Shown here piece by piece: positions 40,195-50,313 of a stretch of DNA of 64,000 bases (its first letter is position 1; each line of letters opens with the position of its first letter). The stretch lies in NCBI GenBank assembly GCA_913063325.1, contig CAJXYE010000012.1:31769-95768 (forward strand). The letters run 5' to 3'. The position numbers were made by a program, and so were the translations under genes. This DNA is from an uncultured Colwellia sp. (GTDB lineage Bacteria; Pseudomonadota; Gammaproteobacteria; Enterobacterales; Alteromonadaceae). The notes under the pieces were generated by a model. That model was given only the letters and a program-made list of their open reading frames with translations, searched no databases and was not told the origin of the DNA.

Positions 40195-41757
40195 ATGTCG
40201 AAAGAGCATGCGATTAAAAAAATAGTAATTGTTGGTGGTGGTACTGCGGGATGGTTAGCGGCCAATCACTTAGCGAAAAATTTGATTACCCAAAACCCCA
40301 ATAGTGTAAAAATCACCTTAGTTGAATCTGCGAATATACCTGCCATTGGCGTTGGAGAGGGTACTGTACCCATGATGCGCCAATCATTACAGCATCTTGG
40401 CATTAGTGAAACCGAATTTATCTTAGAATGTGATGCGACCTTTAAACAGGGCATTAAGTTCGTAGATTGGACTACAAACCCTATTGCTGGTAAGTCCAAT
40501 TATTATCACCACATTTTTGATTATCCAAAAACCAGTGATGTCGACTTAACTGCTTATTGGTTAAAGAATATAAAAAATACCGGTATGAGTTATGTGGATG
40601 CTTTATCCATTCAGGGCCAAATGTGTGATGCGGGCTTAGCGCCTAAAATGATCACTACGCCTGAGTTTCAAGGTGCAGCATCTTATGGTTATCACCTTGA
40701 TGCTAATAAGTTTTCTGCATTATTGGCTAAAAATGCTGTTAAAAAGTTAGGTGTTAATCATCTCCAAGCAGATGTGCTTGATATTACTCAACATGAAAAT
40801 GGTGAAATAAAATCGTTAATAACAAAAGGTGGTCAAACGATTAGTGGCGATTTTTTTGTTGATTGTACTGGGTTTAAATCACTGTTATTAGGTGAAAAAC
40901 TTAAAGTACCCTTTAAAGATAAAAGTGATACGCTTTTCGTGGATCATGCGGTAGCCATTCAAGTGCCCTACGAGAAAGAAGATGCCCCGATAGCGTCCCA
41001 TACTATATCAACGGCCCTGACTTCAGGTTGGGTCTGGGATATTGGTCTTAAAGAGCGTCGTGGTATTGGTCATGTATATTCATCACGATATACCAGCCAT
41101 GAGCAAGCAGAGCAGGATTTAAGAGCTTATATTGGTCCTATGGCTAACAATGTTGATAGCCGATTAATTCCTATGAAAATAGGCTACAGAGAGAAGTTTT
41201 GGCATAAAAACTGTGTGGCGCTGGGTTTATCACAAGGTTTTGTTGAACCTCTAGAGGCAACGGGTTTGTTAGTGTTTGATGCCACGGCTAAAATGTTAGC
41301 AGAACAATTTCCTAGTAGTAAGCTTGATATGCCATTAATCGCTAAACAGTTTAATGAGCGAGTAACCATTAGCTGGGACAATGTTATCGACTTTGTTAAA
41401 GCACATTATTGCTTATCTAAGCGAGATGATAGTGATTTTTGGTTAGATAACCGAGCAAGTGACAGTATTCCTGATTCATTGAAAGAGCGGTTAGCTAGAT
41501 GGCAGCATCAACCGCCTAGTGCTTATGATTTTGCAAGTAAGTTTGATATTTTTAATCTAGAAAATTATCAATATATACTTTATGGAATGGACTTCGATAC
41601 TAACTTAGATAACTTCCAACATCGGCTTGCTAAAGACGAACGAGCTAGTGAGGAGTTTGCAGCGATTCAAAATCAAATGCAGTTTGCCTTGAGTAAGCTT
41701 CCCAAACATCGCGACTTAATTGATAAAATTTATCAATACGGCTTACAGAAAATATAA
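40195..41757 (+). CDS. Flavin-dependent (tryptophan) halogenase-like protein 2
   Basis: GGGTAGWLAA, IGVGEGTVPMM, TFKQGIKFVDW, WVWDIGL, EPLEATG. Confidence 0.88.
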   Translation: MSKEHAIKKIVIVGGGTAGWLAANHLAKNLITQNPNSVKITLVESANIPAIGVGEGTVPMMRQSLQHLGISETEFILECDATFKQGIKFVDWTTNPIAGKSNYYHHIFDYPKTSDVDLTAYWLKNIKNTGMSYVDALSIQGQMCDAGLAPKMITTPEFQGAASYGYHLDANKFSALLAKNAVKKLGVNHLQADVLDITQHENGEIKSLITKGGQTISGDFFVDCTGFKSLLLGEKLKVPFKDKSDTLFVDHAVAIQVPYEKEDAPIASHTISTALTSGWVWDIGLKERRGIGHVYSSRYTSHEQAEQDLRAYIGPMANNVDSRLIPMKIGYREKFWHKNCVALGLSQGFVEPLEATGLLVFDATAKMLAEQFPSSKLDMPLIAKQFNERVTISWDNVIDFVKAHYCLSKRDDSDFWLDNRASDSIPDSLKERLARWQHQPPSAYDFASKFDIFNLENYQYILYGMDFDTNLDNFQHRLAKDERASEEFAAIQNQMQFALSKLPKHRDLIDKIYQYGLQKI

Positions 41758-41791
41758 TATCACCTCGAGTAATATGTTGGTGAAATAATTT

Positions 41792-41827
41792 AAGCAGGTT
41801 TAACACTATAATGTTAAACCTGCTTTT
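41792..41827. terminator. Bidirectional terminator between convergent genes
   Basis: aagcaggtttaac actataat gttaaacctgctttt. Confidence 0.8.
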
Positions 41828-43332
41828 TGCATTTTTATTGCGTAAGGTGCTAATTGCTCTCGGTATTTGTGCCAAGAATTAATTGATGATTTAAAAATAG
41901 GTTTGCGTATTTGAGTATTGCTAACAGTGTGAACCGTTCGTTTGTTGTTATGAAAGTCAATACAACTCTGTTGCATGTCTAGTGCTAAAAAATTTAGCAG
42001 TTCGTGGGTCGTTTTTTCTTGATCACTTACTAACATTTTATAATCTAGAGTGAATATTTTTCCAGGTATTACTGTTATCCAATGTTTCATCAATTGATGT
42101 TGAGCAATTATCATGTCTGTTAGTTCATCGAGATCATAACTGTATTGATTACCGGTACTTAAAATCTGTTGATAAGCACCCAGTAATAAGTCCATAGGAG
42201 GGCGTAGACAATAGACTATTTTAGCTTGAGGAAGTGCTTTATGAATCAGACCGATGGCCTTGTAATTCAGTGGCATTTTATCGGTGAAGTACCTTGCTGT
42301 ATTTATGTGTTGGGTAAGCCTTAGGTATGTCTCACCAATATCATCCCATTGCGAGCTAGATAACTCATCAGCCCAAGAAGGAAATTGTTTTTTTGGTTTT
42401 ACAGCTTGAAGAATATTTTGTGTCGCTTGTGCAAGTTCAAAGAGCTCATCCCCTGCAGCAACCAATGAATGAGCAGAGATAATTTGCTCGGCTAATGTAG
42501 TACCTGAGCGAGGCAGCCCACAAATGAAAATAGGGCAATCACCTTGCGCTAAAGTCGTGTTATTGTCTTGAGGTTTTTCACATAAAGCATGGTCAAAGAC
42601 TTTTGCAATAGCTTTGTGCTCATCGAGTTCTTTTTGATGATTGTAATTGAAACCTTCTCTTTGAGTTGTTGCCCCCAGAGTAAGGTACTGAAACGCTGTA
42701 GAGTGTTCGTTTATTGATTGGTGATGTTTGAATAATGCATAAGCGGCATGAACTACTTGATTTTTGTTTTTAACTGCATCGCTTAAGTCAATTATCTTTT
42801 TGAGATTCTCCACATAATGTTCAGGCATTTTCGGCGTAATATCACTGCGGAGCCAATAGGGCGGAGTAAAGTCACTTTGTTGCTCAATGCAAGTTTCAAA
42901 ACATTTTTTCGCCTCAGTAAATTTCCCAGTTTCTTTATACATAATGCCTAAACTATTACGCCATAATATGTTGTTTGGGGCGAGTTTAACGGCTTGCTCT
43001 ATGGATAATAATGCTTCATTAGGTTGACGCATAAAGCGCAAAGCATTGGATAGATTAAAGTGACTTAATGAGTCGTTAGGCATTAAATCTATTAAACCTT
43101 GTGCATATTGAGCTAACTTCGAATACTTCTGTTGAAAGGATAATATTGTATAAAGTAGGTGGTAAGCCGAAGTCGACGTTGGAACTTGAGAAATTATTTG
43201 TTCGGCTAAGTGCTCAGCAATAGCAGCCCGTTGTTGGCTTATTGCTTCTTGAAGCTTAGCAAGGGCATCTTCAAGGCTAATGTTCACGGCTAAAGCGTGT
43301 GGAACTAATGTGAGGGTAAGTGTTTTCATCAA
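41806..43332 (-). CDS. TPR-repeat sulfotransferase-family protein
   Basis: N-terminal TPR repeats; FICGLPRSGTTLAEQIISAH (PAPS 5'-phosphosulfate loop-like), YCLRPPMDLLLGAYQ. Confidence 0.82.
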   Translation of the reverse strand: MMKTLTLTLVPHALAVNISLEDALAKLQEAISQQRAAIAEHLAEQIISQVPTSTSAYHLLYTILSFQQKYSKLAQYAQGLIDLMPNDSLSHFNLSNALRFMRQPNEALLSIEQAVKLAPNNILWRNSLGIMYKETGKFTEAKKCFETCIEQQSDFTPPYWLRSDITPKMPEHYVENLKKIIDLSDAVKNKNQVVHAAYALFKHHQSINEHSTAFQYLTLGATTQREGFNYNHQKELDEHKAIAKVFDHALCEKPQDNNTTLAQGDCPIFICGLPRSGTTLAEQIISAHSLVAAGDELFELAQATQNILQAVKPKKQFPSWADELSSSQWDDIGETYLRLTQHINTARYFTDKMPLNYKAIGLIHKALPQAKIVYCLRPPMDLLLGAYQQILSTGNQYSYDLDELTDMIIAQHQLMKHWITVIPGKIFTLDYKMLVSDQEKTTHELLNFLALDMQQSCIDFHNNKRTVHTVSNTQIRKPIFKSSINSWHKYREQLAPYAIKMQKAGLTL

Positions 43333-43520
43333 GTTGTACAGCTCTTACTTAGTTAGGAGAAAATTCTGAAGCTATTAGTTACTTTTATAACTAACGAAAA
43401 ATATCATAATCTTCCTTGATCTGTATATTATTTTTCACCACAAAAACTATCATAATTCGGGATAGCGAAATCACAAGGTTGTGTAATTTTGTTACTGGAT
43501 GGTTGTTTTGTGTATTTAAT

Positions 43521-43538
43521 TTTGACAGCGCTGTCAAA
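43521..43538. promoter_or_regulatory. Putative NagR operator between sulfotransferase and hexosaminidase genes
   Basis: TTTGACAGCGCTGTCAAA perfect 18-bp palindrome. Confidence 0.85.
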
Positions 43539-43622
43539 ATTATGGATAGTTAGTCTAACAATAACATCTAGAGAAGAGCAGTCTTTATCATTTAAAGCTG
43601 TATAAGGTCCTTTAACATGTAC

Positions 43623-46271
43623 ATGAAGAAGATGAATAAAAAAGTGTTGGCGCTTGCTATTGCCGCTAGCTTATCTTTACTTGGTTGTGAAAAATCCCCT
43701 ACGCCAGCGGTTGATACTGGCGAGAGAGTTAATTTACAGGCGATATACTCTGTAACGCAAAATGATATAGATAAGATTGCTCAGAATTTAGATGTAAACT
43801 ATCGGGTGGTTACTAATATACCAACCGATAAATGTGACAGTAAAGTAGCGGATGGCGCTTGTTTTGAAGTAGAGCTAACTTTTACCGCAAAACAAGCCAT
43901 TGCAGCGAAAGATTGGACTATTCATTTTAGCCAAATTGCGCCTATTCAATCTTTTGAAAGCGATGCCTTTAGCATAAAGCACCTCAATGGTGATTTACAT
44001 CAAATCAGTTTAAAAGATAACTTCTCTGGTTTTTCCGCAGGAGAGCAAAAAACGTTAAACTTTCGCGCCATGTTTTGGTCGTTAGCAGAGTCAGATGTTA
44101 TGCCTAACTATATTGTTAGTGCGCCAGGGCTTGAAGCGCGAGTTATTGACAGTACCAAGCCTTTTATTGATAAAGACACAGGTTTAGAAATTGTTCCACA
44201 TGCAGAAACGTTTACCGACATCAGCACCCAGTTTAAACGTAGCGCAGATGATAAAACTCAATGGCTAACGAGTGAAAAACTCTACCAACGTAATTCAGTA
44301 CTTGTTGAAGATAAGTTATCTGTTTTACGTGCAATTATTCCCACGCCTAAATCAGTTAGCCTTGATGCCAATAATGGCTTTGCTGATATTAGCCAAGGTA
44401 TTGCTGTTTCATTGGGTAATGTCAAACACGAAGAGGTTGATGCTGCTATTTCACGTTTAGGTGAACTAGGCATTAAGCAGAGCACTACAGGGTTACCATT
44501 ACGTTTAAGCATTATAAAAAATGGCGATAAAGTTATTGGCAGCTACAGCTTAACGGTAACGACAAAAGAAATTGTCATTGTCGGTGTTGACGGTAATGGT
44601 GTTTTTAATGGCTTGCAATCGTTAGCAAGTTTAGTGACTGTTGGTGAATCGCGACTACCCATGTTAACGGTTAATGATGAACCACACTTTGCCTTTCGAG
44701 GTATGTTAGTTGATGTTGCCCGTAATTTTCACTCTAAAGAGTTTATTTTAAAGCTGCTTGATCAAATGGCGGCATATAAACTCAATAAATTACATTTGCA
44801 TCTTGGGGATGATGAAGGCTGGCGTTTAGAAATTCCAAGTTTACCTGAACTTACTGACATTGGTGCAAAACGCTGTTTCGATGTGACTGAAGAGAGTTGC
44901 TTAATATCTCAATTAGGCGCAGGTGTTAATGAAAATTCATCGGTGAATGGCTATTACAGCGTCAATGATTACCAAGAAATTTTGCAAGCTGCAACAGCTC
45001 GCCATATTCAAGTGATCCCATCACTTGATATGCCAGGCCATTCTCGTGCTTCTATTAAAGCGATGACGGCACGTTATAAAAAATTCATGGCGTTAGAAGA
45101 TGAAGCAAAAGCGACACAATTTTTGTTAGAAGACTTTGAAGATAAGACCAAATATTCTTCAGTACAATTTTATGGTGACAATACTATCAATGCATGTTTA
45201 GAGTCTTCTTATGATTTTGTTGTCGAAGTCATGACGCAAGTAAAGAAAATTCATGCTGACGCAGGTCAACCCCTTACTCGTTATCATATTGGCGCAGATG
45301 AAACCGCAGGTGCTTGGTTAGAGTCTCCGGCTTGTAAAGCTTTTGTAGCTAATAATGACAAAGGCGTTACTCAAATGAGTGAGCTAGGTGCTTATTTTAT
45401 TGAACGTGTTGCTGGCATTTTATCTGAGCTTGATATTGAAACGGCTGGTTGGAGTGATGGTATGGAGCATACTCGTAAGGAGAATATGCCAGCTATTGTT
45501 CAAGCCAATGCTTGGGATGCGTTATTTTGGGGGGGACACGGTAAAGTTCATCAATTAGCAAACAGAGATTGGCAAGTTGTTCTTTCTAGCCCAGATGTAT
45601 TGTATTTTGATTTTCCACATGAAGCCGATCCAAAAGAACATGGCTATTATTGGGCTTCACGTCATACCAATACTGAAAAAGTATTCCAGTTTATGCCGGA
45701 TAATTTACCTGTTCATGCTGAATTTTGGTTAGATAGACAAGACAATGCTTATGCTGCCGATGACACCAAAACGCCATTAGCACCAGGTCAAAAGTTTTTA
45801 GGTATACAAGGCCAATTATGGAGTGAAAATGTCCGTACTGATGACATGGTAGAACATAAGGTGTTCCCTCGCTTGTTAGCGCTTGCAGAGCGTGCATGGC
45901 ATCAAGCCGACTGGGCAGTACCTTATAATTATCAAGGCGCAAAATACTCATCACAAAGCAATACCTTTACCGATGAATTAAAAGTAATGCGTGATAATCA
46001 ATGGTCTTTGTTTGCAAATACCTTGGGGCACAAAGAGTTCGCTAAACTTGAATTAGCAAAGGTTGATTATCGTCTGCCTACGGTAGGTGCTGTCATTAAG
46101 GCTGGTAAGCTATATGCCAATATCGCTTTCCCTGGTTTAGTCATTGAATACCAAGTTAATGACGGAAACTGGCTTACTTATCAAGAGCCTATTGCAGTTT
46201 TAGGTGAAATATCGGTTAGAAGTCGCAGTACTGATGGTTTAAGAGCAAGCCGTATCACGCAAGTTAAATAA
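43623..46271 (+). CDS. Beta-N-acetylhexosaminidase (GH20) lipoprotein
   Basis: Lipobox LSLLGCEKS; GH20 features LHLHLGDDEGWRLEI, IPSLDMPGHSRA, YHIGADETAGAW, GIQGQLWSENVRT. Confidence 0.94.
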   Translation: MKKMNKKVLALAIAASLSLLGCEKSPTPAVDTGERVNLQAIYSVTQNDIDKIAQNLDVNYRVVTNIPTDKCDSKVADGACFEVELTFTAKQAIAAKDWTIHFSQIAPIQSFESDAFSIKHLNGDLHQISLKDNFSGFSAGEQKTLNFRAMFWSLAESDVMPNYIVSAPGLEARVIDSTKPFIDKDTGLEIVPHAETFTDISTQFKRSADDKTQWLTSEKLYQRNSVLVEDKLSVLRAIIPTPKSVSLDANNGFADISQGIAVSLGNVKHEEVDAAISRLGELGIKQSTTGLPLRLSIIKNGDKVIGSYSLTVTTKEIVIVGVDGNGVFNGLQSLASLVTVGESRLPMLTVNDEPHFAFRGMLVDVARNFHSKEFILKLLDQMAAYKLNKLHLHLGDDEGWRLEIPSLPELTDIGAKRCFDVTEESCLISQLGAGVNENSSVNGYYSVNDYQEILQAATARHIQVIPSLDMPGHSRASIKAMTARYKKFMALEDEAKATQFLLEDFEDKTKYSSVQFYGDNTINACLESSYDFVVEVMTQVKKIHADAGQPLTRYHIGADETAGAWLESPACKAFVANNDKGVTQMSELGAYFIERVAGILSELDIETAGWSDGMEHTRKENMPAIVQANAWDALFWGGHGKVHQLANRDWQVVLSSPDVLYFDFPHEADPKEHGYYWASRHTNTEKVFQFMPDNLPVHAEFWLDRQDNAYAADDTKTPLAPGQKFLGIQGQLWSENVRTDDMVEHKVFPRLLALAERAWHQADWAVPYNYQGAKYSSQSNTFTDELKVMRDNQWSLFANTLGHKEFAKLELAKVDYRLPTVGAVIKAGKLYANIAFPGLVIEYQVNDGNWLTYQEPIAVLGEISVRSRSTDGLRASRITQVK

Positions 46272-46374
46272 TAAGTTAAAAATTAACCAACTGGTTTTTA
46301 TTCAATATTATCAGTTGGTTACTTTACATTTAGTTACACTTGAAATAAAAGCTGATATTTTATCCAAAAAAAGA

Positions 46375-46392
46375 AATGACAACGCTGTCATT
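46375..46392. promoter_or_regulatory. Putative NagR operator upstream of nagK-nagA-nagP
   Basis: AATGACAACGCTGTCATT. Confidence 0.82.
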
Positions 46393-46449
46393 TCTAGCTA
46401 AGATGAAAAAATCAAAAAATTAATAAATGACAGTTAACATGGGGTCGGT

Positions 46450-47364
46450 ATGCTGACAAGTAGTGGCAAAAACAAAGAATTATTTTTAGGTATTGATGGT
46501 GGTGGTAGTAAGTGTAAAGCCATTGTTATGAATGAAGATAATGACATACTTGGTACAGGTATTTCAGGTCCTGGAAATCCATTGCATGGTTTTGAACAAG
46601 CGACTAATTCAATCACTGAGTCTGCAAAATTAGCACTAGAAGATGCAGGTTTAGCACATATCGAACTAAGTGAGCTAGTGGCTGGTGTGGGCCTTGCGGG
46701 TGTTAATATTCCAGTGCTGTTTGATCAAATGTCAGCTTGGAAACATCCCTTTAAAACAATTCATTTAGCTACCGACTTATTAATCGCCTGCCTTGGTGCT
46801 CATGATGGCAGCGATGGCGCTGTTATTATCAGTGGTACTGGCTCATGTGGTTTTTCTTGTGTTGATGAACAATATACTATTGTTGGCGCACACGGGTTTC
46901 CTCATGGTGATAAAGGCAGTGGTGCTTGGTTTGGTTTACAAGGGGTTAAACAGGTCTTATTATCTCTTGATGGTTTAGTTCCACCAACCTTGATGTCAAA
47001 TGTGCTATTGAAAAAACTTAACTGCAAGGACGATACTGATCTTGTTGAAGCTGTTGCTAGTCAAAAAGCAACATTCTATGCCCAGCAAGCCAATTTAGTA
47101 TTTGATGCCGCAGAGCAGGGTGATAAAGTTGCCCTAACCATTGTTGATGAAGGTGCAGAATACATTAATAGTATTGCCCGTACTTTAACGGCAAAAAATC
47201 CTCCTCGACTATCTATGTTAGGTGGTTTAACACCGAGATTAAAGTCTTGGTTAGCTGATGAGATTAAAACAAATCTAGAAGAGCCACTACATGCGCCAGA
47301 AGTTGGCTCTGTAATTTACGCTAGACAGCAACAAGCAAAGCAGGCTGTACAGCAGTCCGCCTAA
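46450..47364 (+). CDS. nagK: N-acetylglucosamine kinase (BadF/BadG/BcrA/BcrD ATPase fold)
   Basis: LFLGIDGGGSKCKAIVMNE, ISGTGSCGF, GDKGSGAWFG; context nagA/nagP. Confidence 0.88.
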   Translation: MLTSSGKNKELFLGIDGGGSKCKAIVMNEDNDILGTGISGPGNPLHGFEQATNSITESAKLALEDAGLAHIELSELVAGVGLAGVNIPVLFDQMSAWKHPFKTIHLATDLLIACLGAHDGSDGAVIISGTGSCGFSCVDEQYTIVGAHGFPHGDKGSGAWFGLQGVKQVLLSLDGLVPPTLMSNVLLKKLNCKDDTDLVEAVASQKATFYAQQANLVFDAAEQGDKVALTIVDEGAEYINSIARTLTAKNPPRLSMLGGLTPRLKSWLADEIKTNLEEPLHAPEVGSVIYARQQQAKQAVQQSA

Positions 47365-47413
47365 TGGCGGTATAATATAGTTTTTACTTGAATTTGATAA
47401 TCTAGGACAGCCA

Positions 47414-48544
47414 ATGATACAAACACGCTTTCATGCTCAACGCCTCTTTGACGGACAAGCTTTCTTCGATGACTTAGTATTGACTATAGTCAACGGTAAA
47501 ATTACTGCTATTGACCAAGATACCAGTAATGTTGATGTTATCGCGACAGGCTTAGTTGTTCCGGGGTTTATCGATTTACAAGTTAACGGCGGTGGTGGTG
47601 CTCTATTTAACGACTCTCCATCCGTTGATAACTTAAAAACTATAATGGCAGCTCATGCTCGATTCGGTACTACAGCGATGATGCCAACCTTGATTACCGA
47701 TAAATTTGAAGTAATGCAACAAGCTGCAGATGCCATTGCCCAAGCCCTAACTGAAGGCGTTCCAGGTATTGTTGGTGTTCACTTTGAAGGACCCCATTTA
47801 TCTGTTGATAAAAAAGGCACCCATTGTGCTGAGTATATCCGTGCTATTTCAGATGATGAATGGCGGGTTCTGTCACGTCAAGACATTGGTCAAGTCATAG
47901 TAACGCTTGCACCAGAAACAGTGAGTCCTGAAGAAATAAAGCGTATGGTTGAATTAGGCATTAAAGTTTGTCTAGGACACACTAATGCCGATTATCAAAC
48001 AGCCCAAAAGGCTATTGATGCAGGAGCCAGTGGTTTTACCCATTTATTTAATGCTATGTCGCCATTACAAGGTCGTGAACCCGGCGTGGTTGGTGCTGCA
48101 CTTCTAAATAATCACACCAGTTGTGGTTTGATAGTTGATGGTTTCCATGTCGATAATGCGAGTTGTAAATTGGCTATACAAGCAAAACCACAAGGCAAAA
48201 TATTTTTGGTCACTGACGCAATGCCGCCTGTTGGCACAGATCAAACAGAATTCGCTTTATATGACCGTACGGTTTACGTTGATAATGGTAAACTTACCTC
48301 TACAACAGGTGAGCTTGCAGGTTCATCGTTGGATATGGCCAGTGCCGTTAAAAATACCCATAAAGGTTTAGGCATGCCTTTAGATGAAGCATTACGCATG
48401 GGTAGTTTGTATCCAGCACAATATTTATATCAGGATCAAGCCGTTATCCGCGGTGAACTGAAACAAGGATATCAAGCCGATATGGTGGTATTAAATGACG
48501 ACCTATCAGTAAAAGAAACTTGGATTTCAGGTAAGAAAGTTTAA
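47414..48544 (+). CDS. nagA: N-acetylglucosamine-6-phosphate deacetylase
   Basis: GFIDLQVNGGGG, GVHFEGPHLS, LGHTNADYQTA, THLFNAMSPLQGREPG, VTDAMPPVG. Confidence 0.95.
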   Translation: MIQTRFHAQRLFDGQAFFDDLVLTIVNGKITAIDQDTSNVDVIATGLVVPGFIDLQVNGGGGALFNDSPSVDNLKTIMAAHARFGTTAMMPTLITDKFEVMQQAADAIAQALTEGVPGIVGVHFEGPHLSVDKKGTHCAEYIRAISDDEWRVLSRQDIGQVIVTLAPETVSPEEIKRMVELGIKVCLGHTNADYQTAQKAIDAGASGFTHLFNAMSPLQGREPGVVGAALLNNHTSCGLIVDGFHVDNASCKLAIQAKPQGKIFLVTDAMPPVGTDQTEFALYDRTVYVDNGKLTSTTGELAGSSLDMASAVKNTHKGLGMPLDEALRMGSLYPAQYLYQDQAVIRGELKQGYQADMVVLNDDLSVKETWISGKKV

Positions 48545-48641
48545 TAACTAATTTAGCTATTATTTAGTAAAATTTAGTAGTCATTCAATTTACGCAATAA
48601 TTATAACAATAATGCAAGTTAACGAGGAAGTTATGGAAATG

Positions 48642-49955
48642 TCACTCACGCAAGAAAAAGAAAATAAAAAACAGAGTAATGCACTACCGATGGTAATAGT
48701 CGCCGGGCTATTTTTCATCCTGGGTTTTGCTACTTGGTTAAACGGCTCTTTGATGCCATATTTGCAACAAATATTGCAATTAACACCTTTTCAAGCATCA
48801 CTGATATTATTCTCATTTTATATCGCAGTGACATTTACTGCCTTACCTTCAGCGGCAATTATTCGCAAAGTAGGCTACAAAAATGGTATGGCATTGGGTA
48901 TGGGAACCATGATGGTAGCAGGTTTACTCTTTATTCCAGCTGCTAAAACTCAGATCTTTCCTCTATTTTTACTAGCTCAGTTAGTGATGGGCACAGGTCA
49001 AACCTTGTTACAAACAGCGGTTAACCCTTATGTGGTACGCATTGGCCCTGAAGAATCAGCAGCAGCACGTATTTCAATTATGGGTATCTTAAATAAAGGC
49101 GCGGGTGTTGTAGCACCAATCGTTTTTACTGCACTAATTTTAAGTGGTTTTAGTGGTACTGTTGGTACTGAGTTAAGTCAAATTCAAATTGATGCAATGG
49201 CTGACAAATTGATTCTACCTTATTTAGGTATGGCTTTATTTATTGGTATTCTTGGCTTTGCAGTAAAAAAATCTCCGTTACCTGAGCTAGCTAGCGAAGA
49301 AGAGGAAGGTGAAGCGGAACATAAAGGTCAATTGAAAGAAGCACTTTCTCATCCTAACTTAGCATTAGGTGTTGTCGCTTTATTTTTATATGTAGCAGTA
49401 GAAGTTATCGCTGGTGATACTATTGGTGCGTTTGCCTTAGCCCTTGGTGTAGAGAGTTACAGTGTCATGACGTCTTATACTATGGGCTGTATGGTTCTAG
49501 GTTACATTCTAGGTATCGCACTTATTCCACGTTTTATCTCACAGCAAAAAGCGTTGATGGTCTCAGCCGTTTTAGGTTTAGCACTAAGTTGTGGTGTTAT
49601 TTTCGGAGATAACAATTCATTCGCTATTGCCAACTCATTATCATTTATCCTGGGCGGCGCTCAATTACCTGATACCTTAATATTGATTGCTTTCTTAGGG
49701 CTTGCAAACGCGATTGTTTGGCCTGCTATCTTTCCGTTAGCACTTTCAGGCATGGGTAAACTAACCAGTGTTGGTTCAGCTTTATTAGTTATGGGTATTT
49801 CTGGTGGTGCATTTGGACCATTATTCTGGAGTTTAGCAAGTGGCTCTAGTGGGCAAGCTATAGACCTTCAAAGCGGTTATGTTGTGATGTTACCTTGTTA
49901 TTTGTTTATTTTATTCTACGCTGTTAAAGGCTGTAAAATGAAATCTTGGAAATAA
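48642..49955 (+). CDS. nagP: MFS sugar permease, GlcNAc transporter NagP type
   Basis: FucP-like 12-TM protein; VAGLFFILGFATWLNGSLMPYLQ; operonic with nagK-nagA. ATG 48642 (MSLTQEK) or an upstream start. Confidence 0.85.
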   Translation, partial: SLTQEKENKKQSNALPMVIVAGLFFILGFATWLNGSLMPYLQQILQLTPFQASLILFSFYIAVTFTALPSAAIIRKVGYKNGMALGMGTMMVAGLLFIPAAKTQIFPLFLLAQLVMGTGQTLLQTAVNPYVVRIGPEESAAARISIMGILNKGAGVVAPIVFTALILSGFSGTVGTELSQIQIDAMADKLILPYLGMALFIGILGFAVKKSPLPELASEEEEGEAEHKGQLKEALSHPNLALGVVALFLYVAVEVIAGDTIGAFALALGVESYSVMTSYTMGCMVLGYILGIALIPRFISQQKALMVSAVLGLALSCGVIFGDNNSFAIANSLSFILGGAQLPDTLILIAFLGLANAIVWPAIFPLALSGMGKLTSVGSALLVMGISGGAFGPLFWSLASGSSGQAIDLQSGYVVMLPCYLFILFYAVKGCKMKSWK

Positions 49956-50028
49956 AATAAGTGATTATATCAATCACTTAGTTATAAAGTTAGCGACAAA
50001 TAACTTAACGTTTTAAACGCGAACTTAA

Positions 50029-50079
50029 AAAAAACCTTGATGAGCCATATTTAACCTGTGCTTATTGAGGTTTTTTTAT
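50029..50079. terminator. Hairpin after nagP
   Basis: aaaaaaaacctt ... gaggttttttta. Confidence 0.5.
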
Positions 50080-50313
50080 GTCTTAAATTCAATAGCTTAG
50101 CGTGGTTGTTAATAATGGTTATAACATATTAATAATTAATGTTTAAAACATGGTTAACTGGTTGTACCAGGTGTTGACCTACTGGTACAACCACGTTAAG
50201 ATTAGAAAACTGCTTAAGGTCTGACCACTTCTGTGAAAGATGAAGTAGAGAAATTTAAGCAGGTTTATAAAAAAAATAAACTTGATATATAAATAGTTAA
50301 AAGGATTTTGTTT

